Assembly: GCA_951394405.1 (NCBI GenBank)
Contig: OX596335.1
Span: forward strand, 4,092,001-4,156,000
Direction of reading: 5' to 3'
Source: Coprinellus micaceus
Taxonomy: Eukaryota > Basidiomycota > Agaricomycetes > Agaricales > Psathyrellaceae
DNA: 64,000 nucleotides
Part shown: positions 35,601 to 45,438 of the stretch, piece by piece
Position numbering within the stretch: position 1 is the first letter of the stretch
Layout of the letters: every line of letters begins with the position of its first letter
Notes under the pieces: model-generated
What the model saw: the letters and a program-made list of their open reading frames with translations, nothing else
What the model was told of the DNA's origin: nothing
Database searches by the model: none
Position numbers and translations under genes: made by a program

Positions 35601-37830
35601 CTCCATCGACAAACGAAGAGCCCCGCGGGTCGCCTCCATCGAGTATCTCGGGACGCAACTATTCTACCCCACCTCCCTACCCCGCCTCGCCAAGCCGCCC
35701 CGAGCGACCTGGCCTCGTTCGAGCTGATACCATGTCGAGTACTCTTTCTTCTGGTGTGACCAACACCCTCCGGCGCACCTCCTCTTTTGCCAACGCTCTC
35801 AAGTCGCTTGCCAACGGCATTGCCTTCCCTTCCGTAACGACCACACCTACCGAGGACGGACGCAACTCTCCCGCCATCCCGTACCCGAAGCGCGAAAAGG
35901 AGTACCCCTCCGTTGACCTCTCGAGACCACCATCGCCCAACCTCAATGTCGCGACGTATGCTTCCCCATACTCAAGACCCTCTACACCTCCAAATTCCGA
36001 CAGGTATCCTGCGTCCTATGGTAGCCTCACACCTCCTTCCACGTACGCCAGCTCGTCCTACCAGCAGGAGGCTGACCAGGCGCCAGGGAGCTTCATGGCG
36101 TTGGATGTGATGGAGGCTCTTATGGAGGAGGACATGGAGCGGTTACGAGCCAGGCGGCGTACTGGCGCTCAGCCAACTCGCCGAGGAAGGGCAAGTTCGG
36201 GAGGTCATAATTATGGGGGAGCACCGAGTCCGAGCAACAGTACTTTCTCGATGGACTCGAATGGGAGTAGCGTGGTTCTTGGACTCGGAACGGGCGCGGG
36301 TATCAGGGACACTTTGCCGTTGAAGAGCACATACTATGATTGGTGCTGTGAGTACTTTAAGGAGCCGCAGATGAGGGTGCGCATTTCGCTCTCCATCTGC
36401 GAGGCGATTGCTAACAGACTCTGTGGTTACAGCAAGCTGAGCCAGACGAACCTGGGAGCGTCCAATACAATCATCAACTTTGGAGGCAACAGCGAAACGA
36501 ACAGGTCACAGTGAACACACAGACCCAGATTCCCTTTGCTGGTACGTCTTACATCACCGGATAGCATTGGCTCTCTCTAATTCGCCTGAGCAGAGGTCTC
36601 GCGATGGGACAAACCTGTGGCCACTCTGCATGTCGCTGGTCACCCTCTGACCATGACCTTTCATTCATTCGACCAGCACCTTGTTGTGGCCAACGAGCAC
36701 GATATGATCTCGTCAGTATCCTTGTCTCACTATACGACCCAGAAAAGAGCTAATTGTCCATCAGCGTGTGGGATTGGGGTCATCGCAAGCGTCTAAATTA
36801 CTTCTGCAATGGCAATCCCAGGGGTACATCTATCACCGGGTTGGAGGTTATCAACCAGGAGAGTGGAGGTATCATCCTTTCGGGTTCGTCCGATGGTATA
36901 GTGCGGATGTACCGCAACTACGATCCAACAGCCGAGCAAGGCCCGCTGCAGATGGTCAGCGCTTTCAGAGCGTTGTCAGAGGTTGTGCCCATTAGGCAAG
37001 GCACAGGTATGGTCATCGATTGGAGGCAGGGTGCTGGCTCGCTCCTTGTGGGAGGAGACTCGAGGGTGATCAAAGTTTGGGACGCCCAAACGGAAACTCA
37101 GGGTTTGGTAAGACGCCATCCATGCACAGTCTTACCCCATGGTTCGCTGACTATTACGTTTCTCTCAGAAGGATCTAGACACGAACTCGGAGAGCCCTGT
37201 CACGGCCATCTGCTCTGATCATATCTCGAACCAGACCTTCATCGCCAGCTTCGCCGATGGGACTGTGAAGGTATTTGACCGTCGGCTAGAGGAAGAAGAT
37301 GCTATCGTTAGGACCTACTCCGAACATGGAAGCTCTGTTCAGAACGTCCGATGGCATCCACGGTATGGGTCGCGATTCTTGTCCGCCAGGTAAGCCATTG
37401 CTTCTCCAGGAATGAATAGAATCATTAACGGCCTTCCAGCACCGATGGTGAAGTCAAGATCTGGGACCTTCGAGGACCCGACCAATCGACCGAGACCATG
37501 TTCCACGGCGACAAGTACGGTCTCTCTCACTTCGATGTCCACCCAACCACCTGTGTCTTCGCCAAGTCTTCCGCAATCATGCCTTCGCGCTGGAAGACCC
37601 AGCGCGTCTCAGTGTTCCACACTGACAAGGGCGAGACCCCTCTTTCCTCCATGGACCTCGCTACAGGCCTTGCTGCCTACCCAATTCGCCCATTGCCTTC
37701 GTCGTCTATACCCCGCTCCTCTTCGATCGCTTTCCACCCTACGGAAATGTTGTATAGCGTTGGCCTGCCAGATGGTTCAGTCCGCGTCATGGGTTGTAAA
37801 ATCGACCCTCCAGAGCTTCCTTCTTGGTAA
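32660..37830 (+). CDS. KOG1: TORC1 subunit Raptor/Kog1/Mip1
   Basis: Scaffold and substrate-recruiting subunit of TOR complex 1. Seven exons: 32660-32717, 32766-36376, 36433-36541, 36594-36711, 36765-37107, 37169-37389 and 37440-37830. It starts MATQQDSVRSRRSAKFTTGG. The raptor N-terminal caspase-like domain follows ([37 protein letters not shown]). HEAT-like repeats come next (PHRLRALILLSQFVDLGPWA, LLNTGGYKYFANVLA), then a long Ser/Pro-rich linker and RQAEPDEPGSVQYNHQLWRQ. A seven-bladed WD40 domain (WDWGHRKRLNYF, KVWDAQ, VKIWDLRGPDQ) ends ELPSW. The first exon is short and its 48-nt intron has a CTAAC branch point. All phases close. Confidence 0.95.
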
Positions 37831-38166
37831 TTTGTGTCTCGGCCTTTCCCCGGTCCCTTCTGAGCATCTTTCCACTCCATGAACTTTACTTCTTCACCCT
37901 TCTAGAGCTATAGATATCCGGGAATTTGACCATGCTACATCCGGTCATGTTGCTTTTCTATGCACACCATTTACTAGAGTACTAATCACTCTATTCTTCC
38001 CCTTTCTTGTCTCTTGACGATCTAGTCTCTGAATCGGGCTACGCCCCTCATTGTAGCAGTACATACCTTTTCCCCTTCGGTTAACTTTGCAACTATGTAG
38101 ATCCCTATCTCACTCACTATTGACGGATCTCCCCTTCCTCGAGCGAAGTTACAGCAAACACTACGA
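37831..38166. other. convergent 3' flank, no gene
   Basis: T/C-rich 3' untranslated sequence between KOG1 and the RNA repair gene. Nothing else is seen. Confidence 0.6.
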
Positions 38167-40806
38167 TTAACCGCTCTCCACTACGAGGTCCAGGCCGTTT
38201 GGACGAACACCGCCCCTGGTCCAGTGCTCATTCCCAGCAATGAAGTCGCTCCGAACGACCTTCGCGCGATACACGACACTCCCTCCCCTCTCGATCTTGA
38301 CGTACACTCCTTCCACGCGCCCTTCGTAAAACAAAGATTCCCTCTGTACCAACGCCTTCAGCTCCACATCCGACGGCACAGTGTCACCTTCTTGCATGAC
38401 GGGGACTGAGCAAATCGAAGTCTGCGACAGCATCGTCTTCAGGGCCTTCGTTCCCGTCCACCTTCCTGTTGACCGGTCGTAAAAGTCGTACGCAATGAAA
38501 TAATCCGGAAGGCGAGTGTAAGGTATCGAATGCGTTGCGTACATCCACTCCCCGTAGAGGATGTAGCGTTCAGGGAAGTAGGGGTCCCGGTCGAGAAGCT
38601 TAATCAATTCTTCCTTGTGCCTCTCAATCCATAGCCCTAGCTTCTTGAACTGCTCGTGTGTGGAAGAGTTAACATAGTGGGAGCGGTTCTGGACGACGAT
38701 TTGTGACCTGTCATTTGAGAGGGACAAGCCCATGTTCGCTCCGTCGATTTTCTCGGTGATGACGACGCGCCCTTGGATTGCAGCGAGAGCGCTGATGTCC
38801 GCTCTAACGTCATCATCCGTCACAGCGCCGAGGTCTAGAAGGTGGGGTGTGCGAGGGAACTTCGAGATAGTAACTGGGGGAGAGAGCCATGCGACGAACT
38901 CTTGTGCTGCTTGGAACGACCGGATGGTGATTACCGCCTTGAAGCCTTCGTCCAACGATGGCCGATCGAAAGTCTTCGACATCTGGTCTATGGCGTTTCG
39001 TACGCGGCTCCCAGGTGGTAGAGTGGGATGCCCAGCGCGGAGTTGGGCACGCGATTCACAAAGCTCGGGTTCATAGTCAAACCACACGCACATTGGAGAC
39101 GTAGACCAGCTGGAGGCCAAGTCGAGCCACAGCTTCCTGTCGGCAGCGGAGACGTTGCACCGGTCGAGGAGGACTCGTTTGCCTCCAGCCACTCTCCCGA
39201 TTGCGGACTCGCATAGAGCGCGGCTCCCACATTCGTCTTGCGATATATGGACCCAGTGAGAGGGGTCCCGGGCCAAGAGGGACTTGGATGCCCAGGACTT
39301 TCCGGAGCCGGGAAGGCCAACGAACATGAATAAGTCTCCATCCTTGCCCCGCGCGCCTTCGGTAACCATTGGGCATGGAAGTGGTTCCGAAGGGAGCTCG
39401 GGAAGTAATGATTGGCGTTTCCAAATCGTACTACACCATTTGTGCACGAATGCCTCCTGCTGCGAGGTTTCAATACTCCCAGGTCGCAGCGACCGGAGCA
39501 AAGAGATGGCGTCCGACGCAGGGAGATCGGGTTGCGTTCGGTCGTAGGTTGGGAGTTTGAATCCGCAGGCGGACATGTAACACGCTGCGACTGTCCCCGC
39601 TCGGCCTTTGCCTCCTCCACAATGCACCAACAGGGGCAAGTTCCCCTCTTCGAGGAACAACCTCATGACGAGGTCCATCTGCTCTAGGGATGGAGGGTGG
39701 AAGTTGGGGATGGGGAGAAATGTGTTGGATATTGGCTTGCCTTGGAACCAGGATTCGTGTAGAGGCGTTTCTTCTGTCAGGGTGAGGACTCGCCGGATTC
39801 CGAGTGCAGGGGATACTAAGGCGTGGACGTCATCTTCGTGCCGCGGGGTAGACATAATGGCAAGGCGGAAGGGAATAAGCCACCTGAAAAACCGGGGGAG
39901 CTTATACAAGGCCTCCTTGCCAAACCGCGTCGATGACGCAATCGATTTAGGGATGAATAACGCATCCCTGGGCTCTAGCGTCAGGCTGGGAATGGGTGCC
40001 TCATCAGCCAAAGCTTGACGCAAGGCTGGAGACCAGGGAGCGACCAAATAGTGGGCAATTCCGGTTGGAATCTGAGATGCTTCCTCCTCTTGAAAGACTG
40101 CCCCCCACTCTGTGTGTGCGGAGCAGGCAATGAGCTTTTTCATACAGTATGCTCGCAGCTTCGGATCGTCCGCCCGATCGTAAGTGCAGCCGTACGAGAG
40201 CATTGCCAGCTTGAACGTCCCGGAAACCAGCGCAGCGTCTGCGAGCCGAAGAAAACCTTTTTGGCCCTCCGGGGAGAGCGTGACCATATCGATGCTGTAG
40301 CTCCGGGCCTCAGGATCGTCTCCAAAGCAATGCAGAGTAAACGTGAGGTGGTCGAGGAAGTCAAGAGTTGGCGTCTTTGGAAATTGACCTGCAAATAGGG
40401 AATGAATTGACTTGTCCATGTCGTGGTCGTCCTTGAGAGTCAGAGTGATGTGAAAGTGCTTTGGAGGTAGCCCTAGTTGCTTGCGTAGTTGCTGGCCGGC
40501 TGCCCAGATTATGACCAGGTAGAGGACACCTGCATGTTGGTTGCCACCAACCCCCACGCAATGCAGATGGCGAGCGTCTGCCTTCCCTGGCTGAAGGAGT
40601 CGTGACACTTTGGCCTCACCAATAGAGCGAGCCTCTGCTTTAGAGAGGAGGGTGACATGATACCCAAAAGATGGGTCGTATTCTGGAATAGGGAAGGGAA
40701 GGGAGTCGGGAAGCGCCCGTTGCAAGGCGGTGCGAACGAGGAGGGAGATGTCGTCCCCAACGAGTGCAATTGCTCCTCTGAATTTACTCAGGGTGATGTC
40801 AGCCAT
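38167..40806 (-). CDS. four-domain RNA repair protein: 2H phosphoesterase, DSP phosphatase, polynucleotide kinase, RNA ligase
   Basis: An intronless 879-residue frame. Residues ~1-230: 2H phosphoesterase with both HxT motifs (H50-V-T52, H119-I-T121), predicted to open 2',3'-cyclic phosphates. Residues ~280-465: dual-specificity-type phosphatase with the Cys-x5-Arg loop HCGGGKGRAGT (C396, R402). Residues ~490-645: P-loop kinase with Walker A GLPGSGKS (497-504) and DRCN (548-551), as in T4 Pnkp-type 5'-OH kinases. Residues ~650-879: RNA ligase nucleotidyltransferase with motif I EKIDGAN (K686), YGEW (751-754), EGVYVKI (832-838) and YRAKVV (K849). All active-site residues expected for each module are present. 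The domain set overlaps fungal Trl1 tRNA ligase, but the order is reversed and a phosphatase is added. It resembles the multi-domain 'Swiss Army Knife' RNA repair proteins. The substrate is unknown. Confidence 0.88.
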   Translation of the reverse strand: MADITLSKFRGAIALVGDDISLLVRTALQRALPDSLPFPIPEYDPSFGYHVTLLSKAEARSIGEAKVSRLLQPGKADARHLHCVGVGGNQHAGVLYLVIIWAAGQQLRKQLGLPPKHFHITLTLKDDHDMDKSIHSLFAGQFPKTPTLDFLDHLTFTLHCFGDDPEARSYSIDMVTLSPEGQKGFLRLADAALVSGTFKLAMLSYGCTYDRADDPKLRAYCMKKLIACSAHTEWGAVFQEEEASQIPTGIAHYLVAPWSPALRQALADEAPIPSLTLEPRDALFIPKSIASSTRFGKEALYKLPRFFRWLIPFRLAIMSTPRHEDDVHALVSPALGIRRVLTLTEETPLHESWFQGKPISNTFLPIPNFHPPSLEQMDLVMRLFLEEGNLPLLVHCGGGKGRAGTVAACYMSACGFKLPTYDRTQPDLPASDAISLLRSLRPGSIETSQQEAFVHKWCSTIWKRQSLLPELPSEPLPCPMVTEGARGKDGDLFMFVGLPGSGKSWASKSLLARDPSHWVHISQDECGSRALCESAIGRVAGGKRVLLDRCNVSAADRKLWLDLASSWSTSPMCVWFDYEPELCESRAQLRAGHPTLPPGSRVRNAIDQMSKTFDRPSLDEGFKAVITIRSFQAAQEFVAWLSPPVTISKFPRTPHLLDLGAVTDDDVRADISALAAIQGRVVITEKIDGANMGLSLSNDRSQIVVQNRSHYVNSSTHEQFKKLGLWIERHKEELIKLLDRDPYFPERYILYGEWMYATHSIPYTRLPDYFIAYDFYDRSTGRWTGTKALKTMLSQTSICSVPVMQEGDTVPSDVELKALVQRESLFYEGRVEGVYVKIERGGSVVYRAKVVRSDFIAGNEHWTRGGVRPNGLDLVVESG

Positions 40807-40946
40807 GAGGGAGGTAGAGAAGGTGATATCTTGAAGATGTGAGTCGAGTCTCAGCAGTGGCTTATCTAGTGAAAGGTATTACTACCCACATCCTCGTCAA
40901 ATGACTCGAGGAATCAAGTCGGTTCTCGGTCCAGCAGTCTTGGCGT

Positions 40947-40954
40947 GGGACAAA
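40947..40954. repeat. left 8-bp target site duplication
   Basis: GGGACAAA, identical to 41638-41645 on the other side of the element. Confidence 0.85.
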
Positions 40955-41637
40955 AGGACCCCCAGATATGCCTAGCTATGTCCGATTTGAAAATGGCCAA
41001 AATGGGCCATTTTCGTCGCCCGATTTTCGGCACACTTTGTCCGCATAAAAATCGGGACCTCCGATTTTCGCTCAACTTAGTCGCATGCCCGATCGTACCT
41101 CCGAGACGGCGCATTTCGTCGCATAGCACCAGTTTTGTGGAATTCAAGGGAGAGGGTAACGAAATAAGTGAGACTGAGACGTAAGGTGCGTAATACTATC
41201 ACAGGCGAAGTCAGCAACACGGCGGTTGAGAGCAAATTGAAGTGGAAGCACGCTCCCATCAATTACTGGTACCGGTACCCAAAGCAGGTCTCGGTAGAGC
41301 ACTCCTCCGCTCCCTCACCCTCAAGTTTGCCGCGATTCAGAGATACCTTACCCCTCCCACCCCCCGCCCGCTGACAGAGACCAGGAGCTGGGCCAAAGGA
41401 AGTCACATCATGTCCCAACACCTACCACTTTCCCTCTGGCTCGACCTCCGGCCAGCTGGCTTCCGTCCGCATAAAAATACGACATCGCCCTGGACGAAGT
41501 CCATTTTGGTGCATAAAAATCGGGCCTCCTCCGCATTTTTGGACCGAACGTCCGCACAAAAATCGAAGGTGTGCGGATTTTTGGCCCCATTTTCGTCGCA
41601 TGAAAATGGGACATAGGTCGGGATATCTGGGGGTCCT
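40955..41637. mobile_element. non-autonomous hAT-like DNA transposon (MITE-like)
   Basis: A 683-bp element with terminal inverted repeats. The left end reads AGGACCCCCAGATATGCC and the inverted right end AGGACCCCCAGATATCCC. The similarity then continues imperfectly through CTATGTCC and into AAAATGG. Both ends abut the 8-bp duplication GGGACAAA. Eight-base target duplications are characteristic of the hAT superfamily. Subterminal motifs of the form GTCCGCAtAAAAATCGG occur near 41039, 41467, 41510 and 41550 and could be transposase binding sites. No frame resembles a transposase, so it would move only in trans. The TIR-TSD structure is seen directly; the superfamily is inferred from TSD length. 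Confidence 0.8.
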
Positions 41638-41645
41638 GGGACAAA
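41638..41645. repeat. right 8-bp target site duplication
   Basis: GGGACAAA, the copy on the right side of the element. Confidence 0.85.
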
Positions 41646-41809
41646 GGGTTGATTGCTTTGACCGTGAGGCTTGAGCGCAGTACTACCTGGCTCGTGAAAC
41701 CTCTCCCCACCTCTCCTCTTCAGTCTCTCTGGGGATCCACCAAAAAGAAAGGTATAGACGCCTCAATTAAAGATGAGGGGATAAGGTAAAAGCTTATGAA
41801 GGGCTGATG

Positions 41810-42640
41810 CTATGGGAATCCTCGATTCGCATTCTGCTGCGCCTGGATCCTATTCCGCCTCCTCTTCCAAAACCCAGCTCCCAAAGCGGCCGATACTACT
41901 CCCAACAACGCAACGACGATCGGAACCGCGACATCTTTCGTCTTATCAGGCTTGGGGGTCGGTGCTGGTATATTGTTGACGATAATCGTTGGTGTGATCA
42001 CAGCCTGAGTCGACGAAGGCGTGGTGGATGTCTGACTCTCTTCTGTGGTCGAACTTCTTGTGGACGTCTTCTCAGTGCTGGGCGTGAGTGTCGTACTCGA
42101 AGTCGTTGTCGAGGAAGACGTGATACTCGATGTCGACGTCGTTGTAGTTGACGTCGTTTGCTGCCTAGTGAGGTCATAACACCCGTCGCTCACTCTCGTT
42201 GGCCCCCCTATCACCACGCACGCAGGGCTCCCATTGAATACGTTATCCGCTGCGACGTTTGTGCAGATCGTATAGAGCACCCCATTCCCCGCCGGACCAC
42301 TGGCGCAAAGCCGGATGACCCCCACCGCTCCTGTGACATTGTATTCCGACGCTCCACCCAACCGTCTGTTGCTCGCCCCGTCGTAATAGGCGATAGCTAG
42401 GTCTTGAGATAGGTGTTCTACCAACACTGTTTGGAAGTCGACCGCTGGTCCTACGCAAGAGGTTGTCGTTGAATCGCGTGCAACAGCGACGAAGCACCAC
42501 GAATCTGTGCCGGTACTGCGTTGGATACATCTCTGTGTTCCTGGCCAGCACGCTCCCTCTGTGAAGATGGATAGAGCCTGGTGGGAGAGTAGTAGGATGA
42601 CGAAGATCAAGAGGCTTGCATGGCAAAGGCGAGGGGCCAT
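41810..42640 (-). CDS. secreted cysteine-rich cluster protein 1, with Thr/Ser stalk and C-terminal TM
   Basis: Most diverged member of a five-gene tandem family. The start at 42640 gives a signal peptide (MAPRLCHASLLIFVILLLSH). The family core follows: EGACWPGTQRCIQRS, a Cys in SCVGPAV, LAIAYYDG, VIRLCASG, YTICTNVAADN and VSDGCYDL. Unlike its neighbours it then has a Thr/Ser-rich stalk (about 60 residues, likely O-glycosylated) and a genuine transmembrane helix (VAVPIVVALLGVVSAALGAG) followed by WKRRRNR, so it is a type I membrane protein instead of a GPI-like one. Function unknown. Confidence 0.75.
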   Translation of the reverse strand: MAPRLCHASLLIFVILLLSHQALSIFTEGACWPGTQRCIQRSTGTDSWCFVAVARDSTTTSCVGPAVDFQTVLVEHLSQDLAIAYYDGASNRRLGGASEYNVTGAVGVIRLCASGPAGNGVLYTICTNVAADNVFNGSPACVVIGGPTRVSDGCYDLTRQQTTSTTTTSTSSITSSSTTTSSTTLTPSTEKTSTRSSTTEESQTSTTPSSTQAVITPTIIVNNIPAPTPKPDKTKDVAVPIVVALLGVVSAALGAGFWKRRRNRIQAQQNANRGFP

Positions 42641-42902
42641 TGACGATGCCAGGATCCCAGTGTGGGGAGTGGGCGGACTCCAAGGCCACCCATGCACCCC
42701 GTCAAGACACAGCAAGCCTCCCGGTATATCAATGTATGTGTCAAAAAGGAACGTGCCCTCAACGGCGAATACACCTGACCAAAGGAGTCGCTAGCGGCGA
42801 GTGCACGTACAAATTCCGAAACACTGCAGCAAACCGATGGAGGTGAACAAAACGGACGATAAAGGGTAAATATAAGGGAGGGTTTTGCCCAACGCTGTGC
42901 TA

Positions 42903-43484
42903 CTATTCGCCACCTTGCCAAAACTTCTTCCCCGTGCACCATTCTTCAGCAAACCTGCTGGTGTGGTTCCGTTGGGCGAGATCGAGTCCACGGTTGGCGG
43001 TGGAGGGTAACAGCCGTCGATGACGAACTGTTGACCGAAGTTTACCGAACACCACCCAGCGTAGGATGGAAGTGTTGTCGGAGACCGCGTTCACGCAGGT
43101 ATTGCGGTAGATGATGTCTGTTCCCAATCCCGTCATGCAAAACCTCACAACCCCAGGATTATCCGGAACTGGCCAGTCGACGCCATCCAAGAGCGTGTGG
43201 TTAATTCCAGAGCAGTATCCTATTGATATGGTTTGCTGGAGATGAGCACGCATAGCAAGCCTGAAGTCGGAGGCTCCGTGCCCATCGTCTGCGGTCGAGC
43301 AATTGGTTTTGGCGTAGCTGGCTTTGAACCCATCGGTGGGGGAGTAGCCCGTGCCGTTTTTATTTCGCTTGATGCACTGGTCGGGGGTAGTATCTGGCCG
43401 GCAAGTCTCGAGGTTGAAGCGCCCAAGCACTTGTACGACGCAAGCGAAAAGGAATGGATAGGCCAGTAGTACCAGGTACCGCAT
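42903..43484 (-). CDS. secreted cysteine-rich cluster protein 2, probably frameshifted
   Basis: It starts MRYLVLLAYPFLFACVVQVL (signal peptide), then RFNLETCRPDTTPDQCIKRN, LAMRAHLQQTISIGYCSG, DGVDWPVPDNPGVVRFCMTG and VNAVSDN. After that point (near 43070) the frame departs from the family. The conserved block GQQFVIDGCYPPPPTVDS and a hydrophobic tail continue in another frame down to about 42791. A single-base indel after the DN codons explains this. Whether the break is real or an assembly error cannot be told here. Upstream family cysteines are kept, except that the expected Trp-Cys after NGTG is lost (NGTGYSPTDG). Confidence 0.6.
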   Translation of the reverse strand: MRYLVLLAYPFLFACVVQVLGRFNLETCRPDTTPDQCIKRNKNGTGYSPTDGFKASYAKTNCSTADDGHGASDFRLAMRAHLQQTISIGYCSGINHTLLDGVDWPVPDNPGVVRFCMTGLGTDIIYRNTCVNAVSDNTSILRWVVFGKLRSTVRHRRLLPSTANRGLDLAQRNHTSRFAEEWCTGKKFWQGGE

Positions 43485-43714
43485 CGTTTGCAAGGGACCG
43501 CCGATAGCACAGGTATGGGGGAAAGTTGGAAAGGCCGCCCCTCATGTCGCAAACCCATCGGGCGCTTACCGCAAACTCTCCTGGAACGTCAAGGTGAGCG
43601 ACACCACGAATTTAACACGCCTTCACTATCTAATTGAGTCTTTAGCGGTGTATTCAGCTACAACGTCCGACCATATCGATATCTTTCGATAACAAGGGTC
43701 CCGAGTCCCGACTC

Positions 43715-44368
43715 TCAGCAGAACAGAAGATAGGAGGCCAAAAATGCGAGGTCGGAAAGCACCATCACCAACAATGCGCTTGTACTGGACACCCTGACCC
43801 AGTCCACCCTTTCTGAGGCCCCATTCGCCTGTATCAGATCGTCTGACGTTGTTCCGTTGGGTGAGACCGAGTCGACAGTCGGTGGTGGAGGGTAGCAACC
43901 GTCTGCGAGGAATTGCTGGGCGTAGTTCACGGTGCAGGCGGGGGTCCCGGACTGTAGCATATTGTCGGCGATGGGGTTGACGCAGGTACTGCGATATATG
44001 CCGTCCGTACCCAACCCCGTCATGCACAGCCTGACGTTTCCCGGGTTCTCTGGAACTGGCCAGTCGGTACCTCCAAGCAGCTCAGTTCCTAGGTAATATC
44101 CTATGGAAATGGTCTGCTGGAGGTGCGTGCGCATTGCGAGTCGGAAGTTGGAGGTTCCTCGACCGTTGTATTCCGAGGAGCAGTTCATATTGAGGTATTC
44201 GATCGTGAATCCACCTCCCGGATAGAAACACCACCCTCTACCATTCGGGTTCCTCTTGATGCACCGCTCTGGGATGACATTTGGCCAACATGTGTCGAGG
44301 TTGAAGCGCCCGAATGCCTGGATGGGGGAAGTGAGGAGGAGGTAGGCCAGCGGTAACCCACACCGCAT
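43715..44368 (-). CDS. secreted cysteine-rich cluster protein 3, GPI-like tail
   Basis: Intact 217-residue family member. Signal peptide MRCGLPLAYLLLTSPIQAFG; core RFNLDTCWPNVIPERCIKRN, NGRGWCFYPGGG, SNFRLAMRTHLQQTISIGYY, LLGGTDWPVPENPGNVRLCM, TGLGTDGIYRSTCVNPIADN and FLADGCYPPPPTVDSVSPNG. After NGTTSDD the C-terminus ends in a hydrophobic segment (ALLVMVLSDLAFLASYLLFC) with no charged tail, the pattern of a GPI signal. Eight or so conserved Cys could form disulfides. Related to the neighbours on both sides, same strand, about 140-230 bp apart. No known domain recognised. Confidence 0.78.
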   Translation of the reverse strand: MRCGLPLAYLLLTSPIQAFGRFNLDTCWPNVIPERCIKRNPNGRGWCFYPGGGFTIEYLNMNCSSEYNGRGTSNFRLAMRTHLQQTISIGYYLGTELLGGTDWPVPENPGNVRLCMTGLGTDGIYRSTCVNPIADNMLQSGTPACTVNYAQQFLADGCYPPPPTVDSVSPNGTTSDDLIQANGASERVDWVRVSSTSALLVMVLSDLAFLASYLLFC

Positions 44369-44509
44369 CGTCTTCTTCGGTTTGGTCGTAGCAAGGTCTT
44401 GAGGGGGGGCGTCGTGAACAACATCCCCAATTCATCAATCAACATCCTCCGCTCATAACCCATTAAGTGCTCAACGGTGAAGCGCAGGCATGCTATTATA
44501 TTTCCAGTC

Positions 44510-45163
44510 TCAACATGATAGAAGGTATTGAATTATCAACGCCATCGTGCTGTAGACAGCCGCTCTCCCCGACACTCCTGCGAGACCCACCAAGGCCCCA
44601 TTCGGAAACCTGGCTATAATATCTCCTGCCGTCGTTCCGTTGGGAAATACCGAATCCACAGACGGTGGTGGCGGATAGCAGCTATCCGTAAGATACTGCT
44701 GGCCATAATTCACCTCGCACCAGTGTCGGCTGGTTTCAAGCGTGTTGTCGGGCTGTGCACTCATGCAGAGAGTGTGATACACCCCCTCCGTCCCCAATCC
44801 CGTCATACACAAGCTAATATTTCCTGGATCGTCGGGTACAGGCCAATCGACCCCACCCAGAAGGTCGCCTCCCATGTAGTACCCTATCGACATGCGTTGC
44901 TGCAGATGGGCGCGGATCGCGAGCCTGAAGTTGGAGGCGCCATGTTTGTTGTAACCCCCTGGACACTCGATTTCGAGGTATTGAGGACTGAATACGCCGG
45001 TGGGGTAGTAACACCACCCTGTACCGTTCTTGTTCCTCTGGACACATTGTTCTGAAGGGAAATTCGTGTTGTCTCGCCAGCAAGTATCGAGAGTGTATCG
45101 CGCGAATGCAGGGGAAACGTATGCGAAGAGGACCGTATAAACCAGCGAGAGTTGGTGCCACAT
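44510..45163 (-). CDS. secreted cysteine-rich cluster protein 4, GPI-like tail
   Basis: Family member of about 217 residues from Met at 45163 (MWHQLSLVYTVLFAYVSPAF, signal peptide). An upstream in-frame Met lies at 45202, but the shorter start puts the signal peptide at the N-terminus as in its paralogs. Core: RYTLDTCWRDNTNFPSEQCV, NGTGWCYYPTG, FRLAIRAHLQQRMSIGYYMG, LLGGVDWPVPDDPGNISLCM, TGLGTEGVYHTLCMSAQPDN, HWCEVNYGQQY and DSCYPPPPSVDSVFPNGTT. It ends hydrophobic (AAVYSTMALIIQYLLSC). Closest in layout to protein 3. Confidence 0.78.
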   Translation of the reverse strand: MWHQLSLVYTVLFAYVSPAFARYTLDTCWRDNTNFPSEQCVQRNKNGTGWCYYPTGVFSPQYLEIECPGGYNKHGASNFRLAIRAHLQQRMSIGYYMGGDLLGGVDWPVPDDPGNISLCMTGLGTEGVYHTLCMSAQPDNTLETSRHWCEVNYGQQYLTDSCYPPPPSVDSVFPNGTTAGDIIARFPNGALVGLAGVSGRAAVYSTMALIIQYLLSC

Positions 45164-45438
45164 CTTCTGCAAGGGTTGCACCGTCAACATTGCAGAGGGC
45201 ACAGGAAGGGATGCTCGCGCTTACCTCTCATGGGCCAGGTGGGGAGGATACCGAACGGGTCAGCAGGAGGGAGTCTTAGGAGATGGCAGGAATGCTCGCG
45301 ACCGTCCCTTGTTCTGGGAGGTAAAAGGTGTTTAATTCATGCCGTGTATCGTATTTCCCAGCATGCGGAATGACTATCCTGGGAGTCAGCGACGATAAAA
45401 AGAGACACGAGCGGAAGGGTGTTGTCCATGCCATGGTA

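Noticed and set aside
41242..41616. 124-residue frame inside the hAT-like element
   Set aside because: No transposase motif; it crosses the subterminal repeats, so it is a chance frame.
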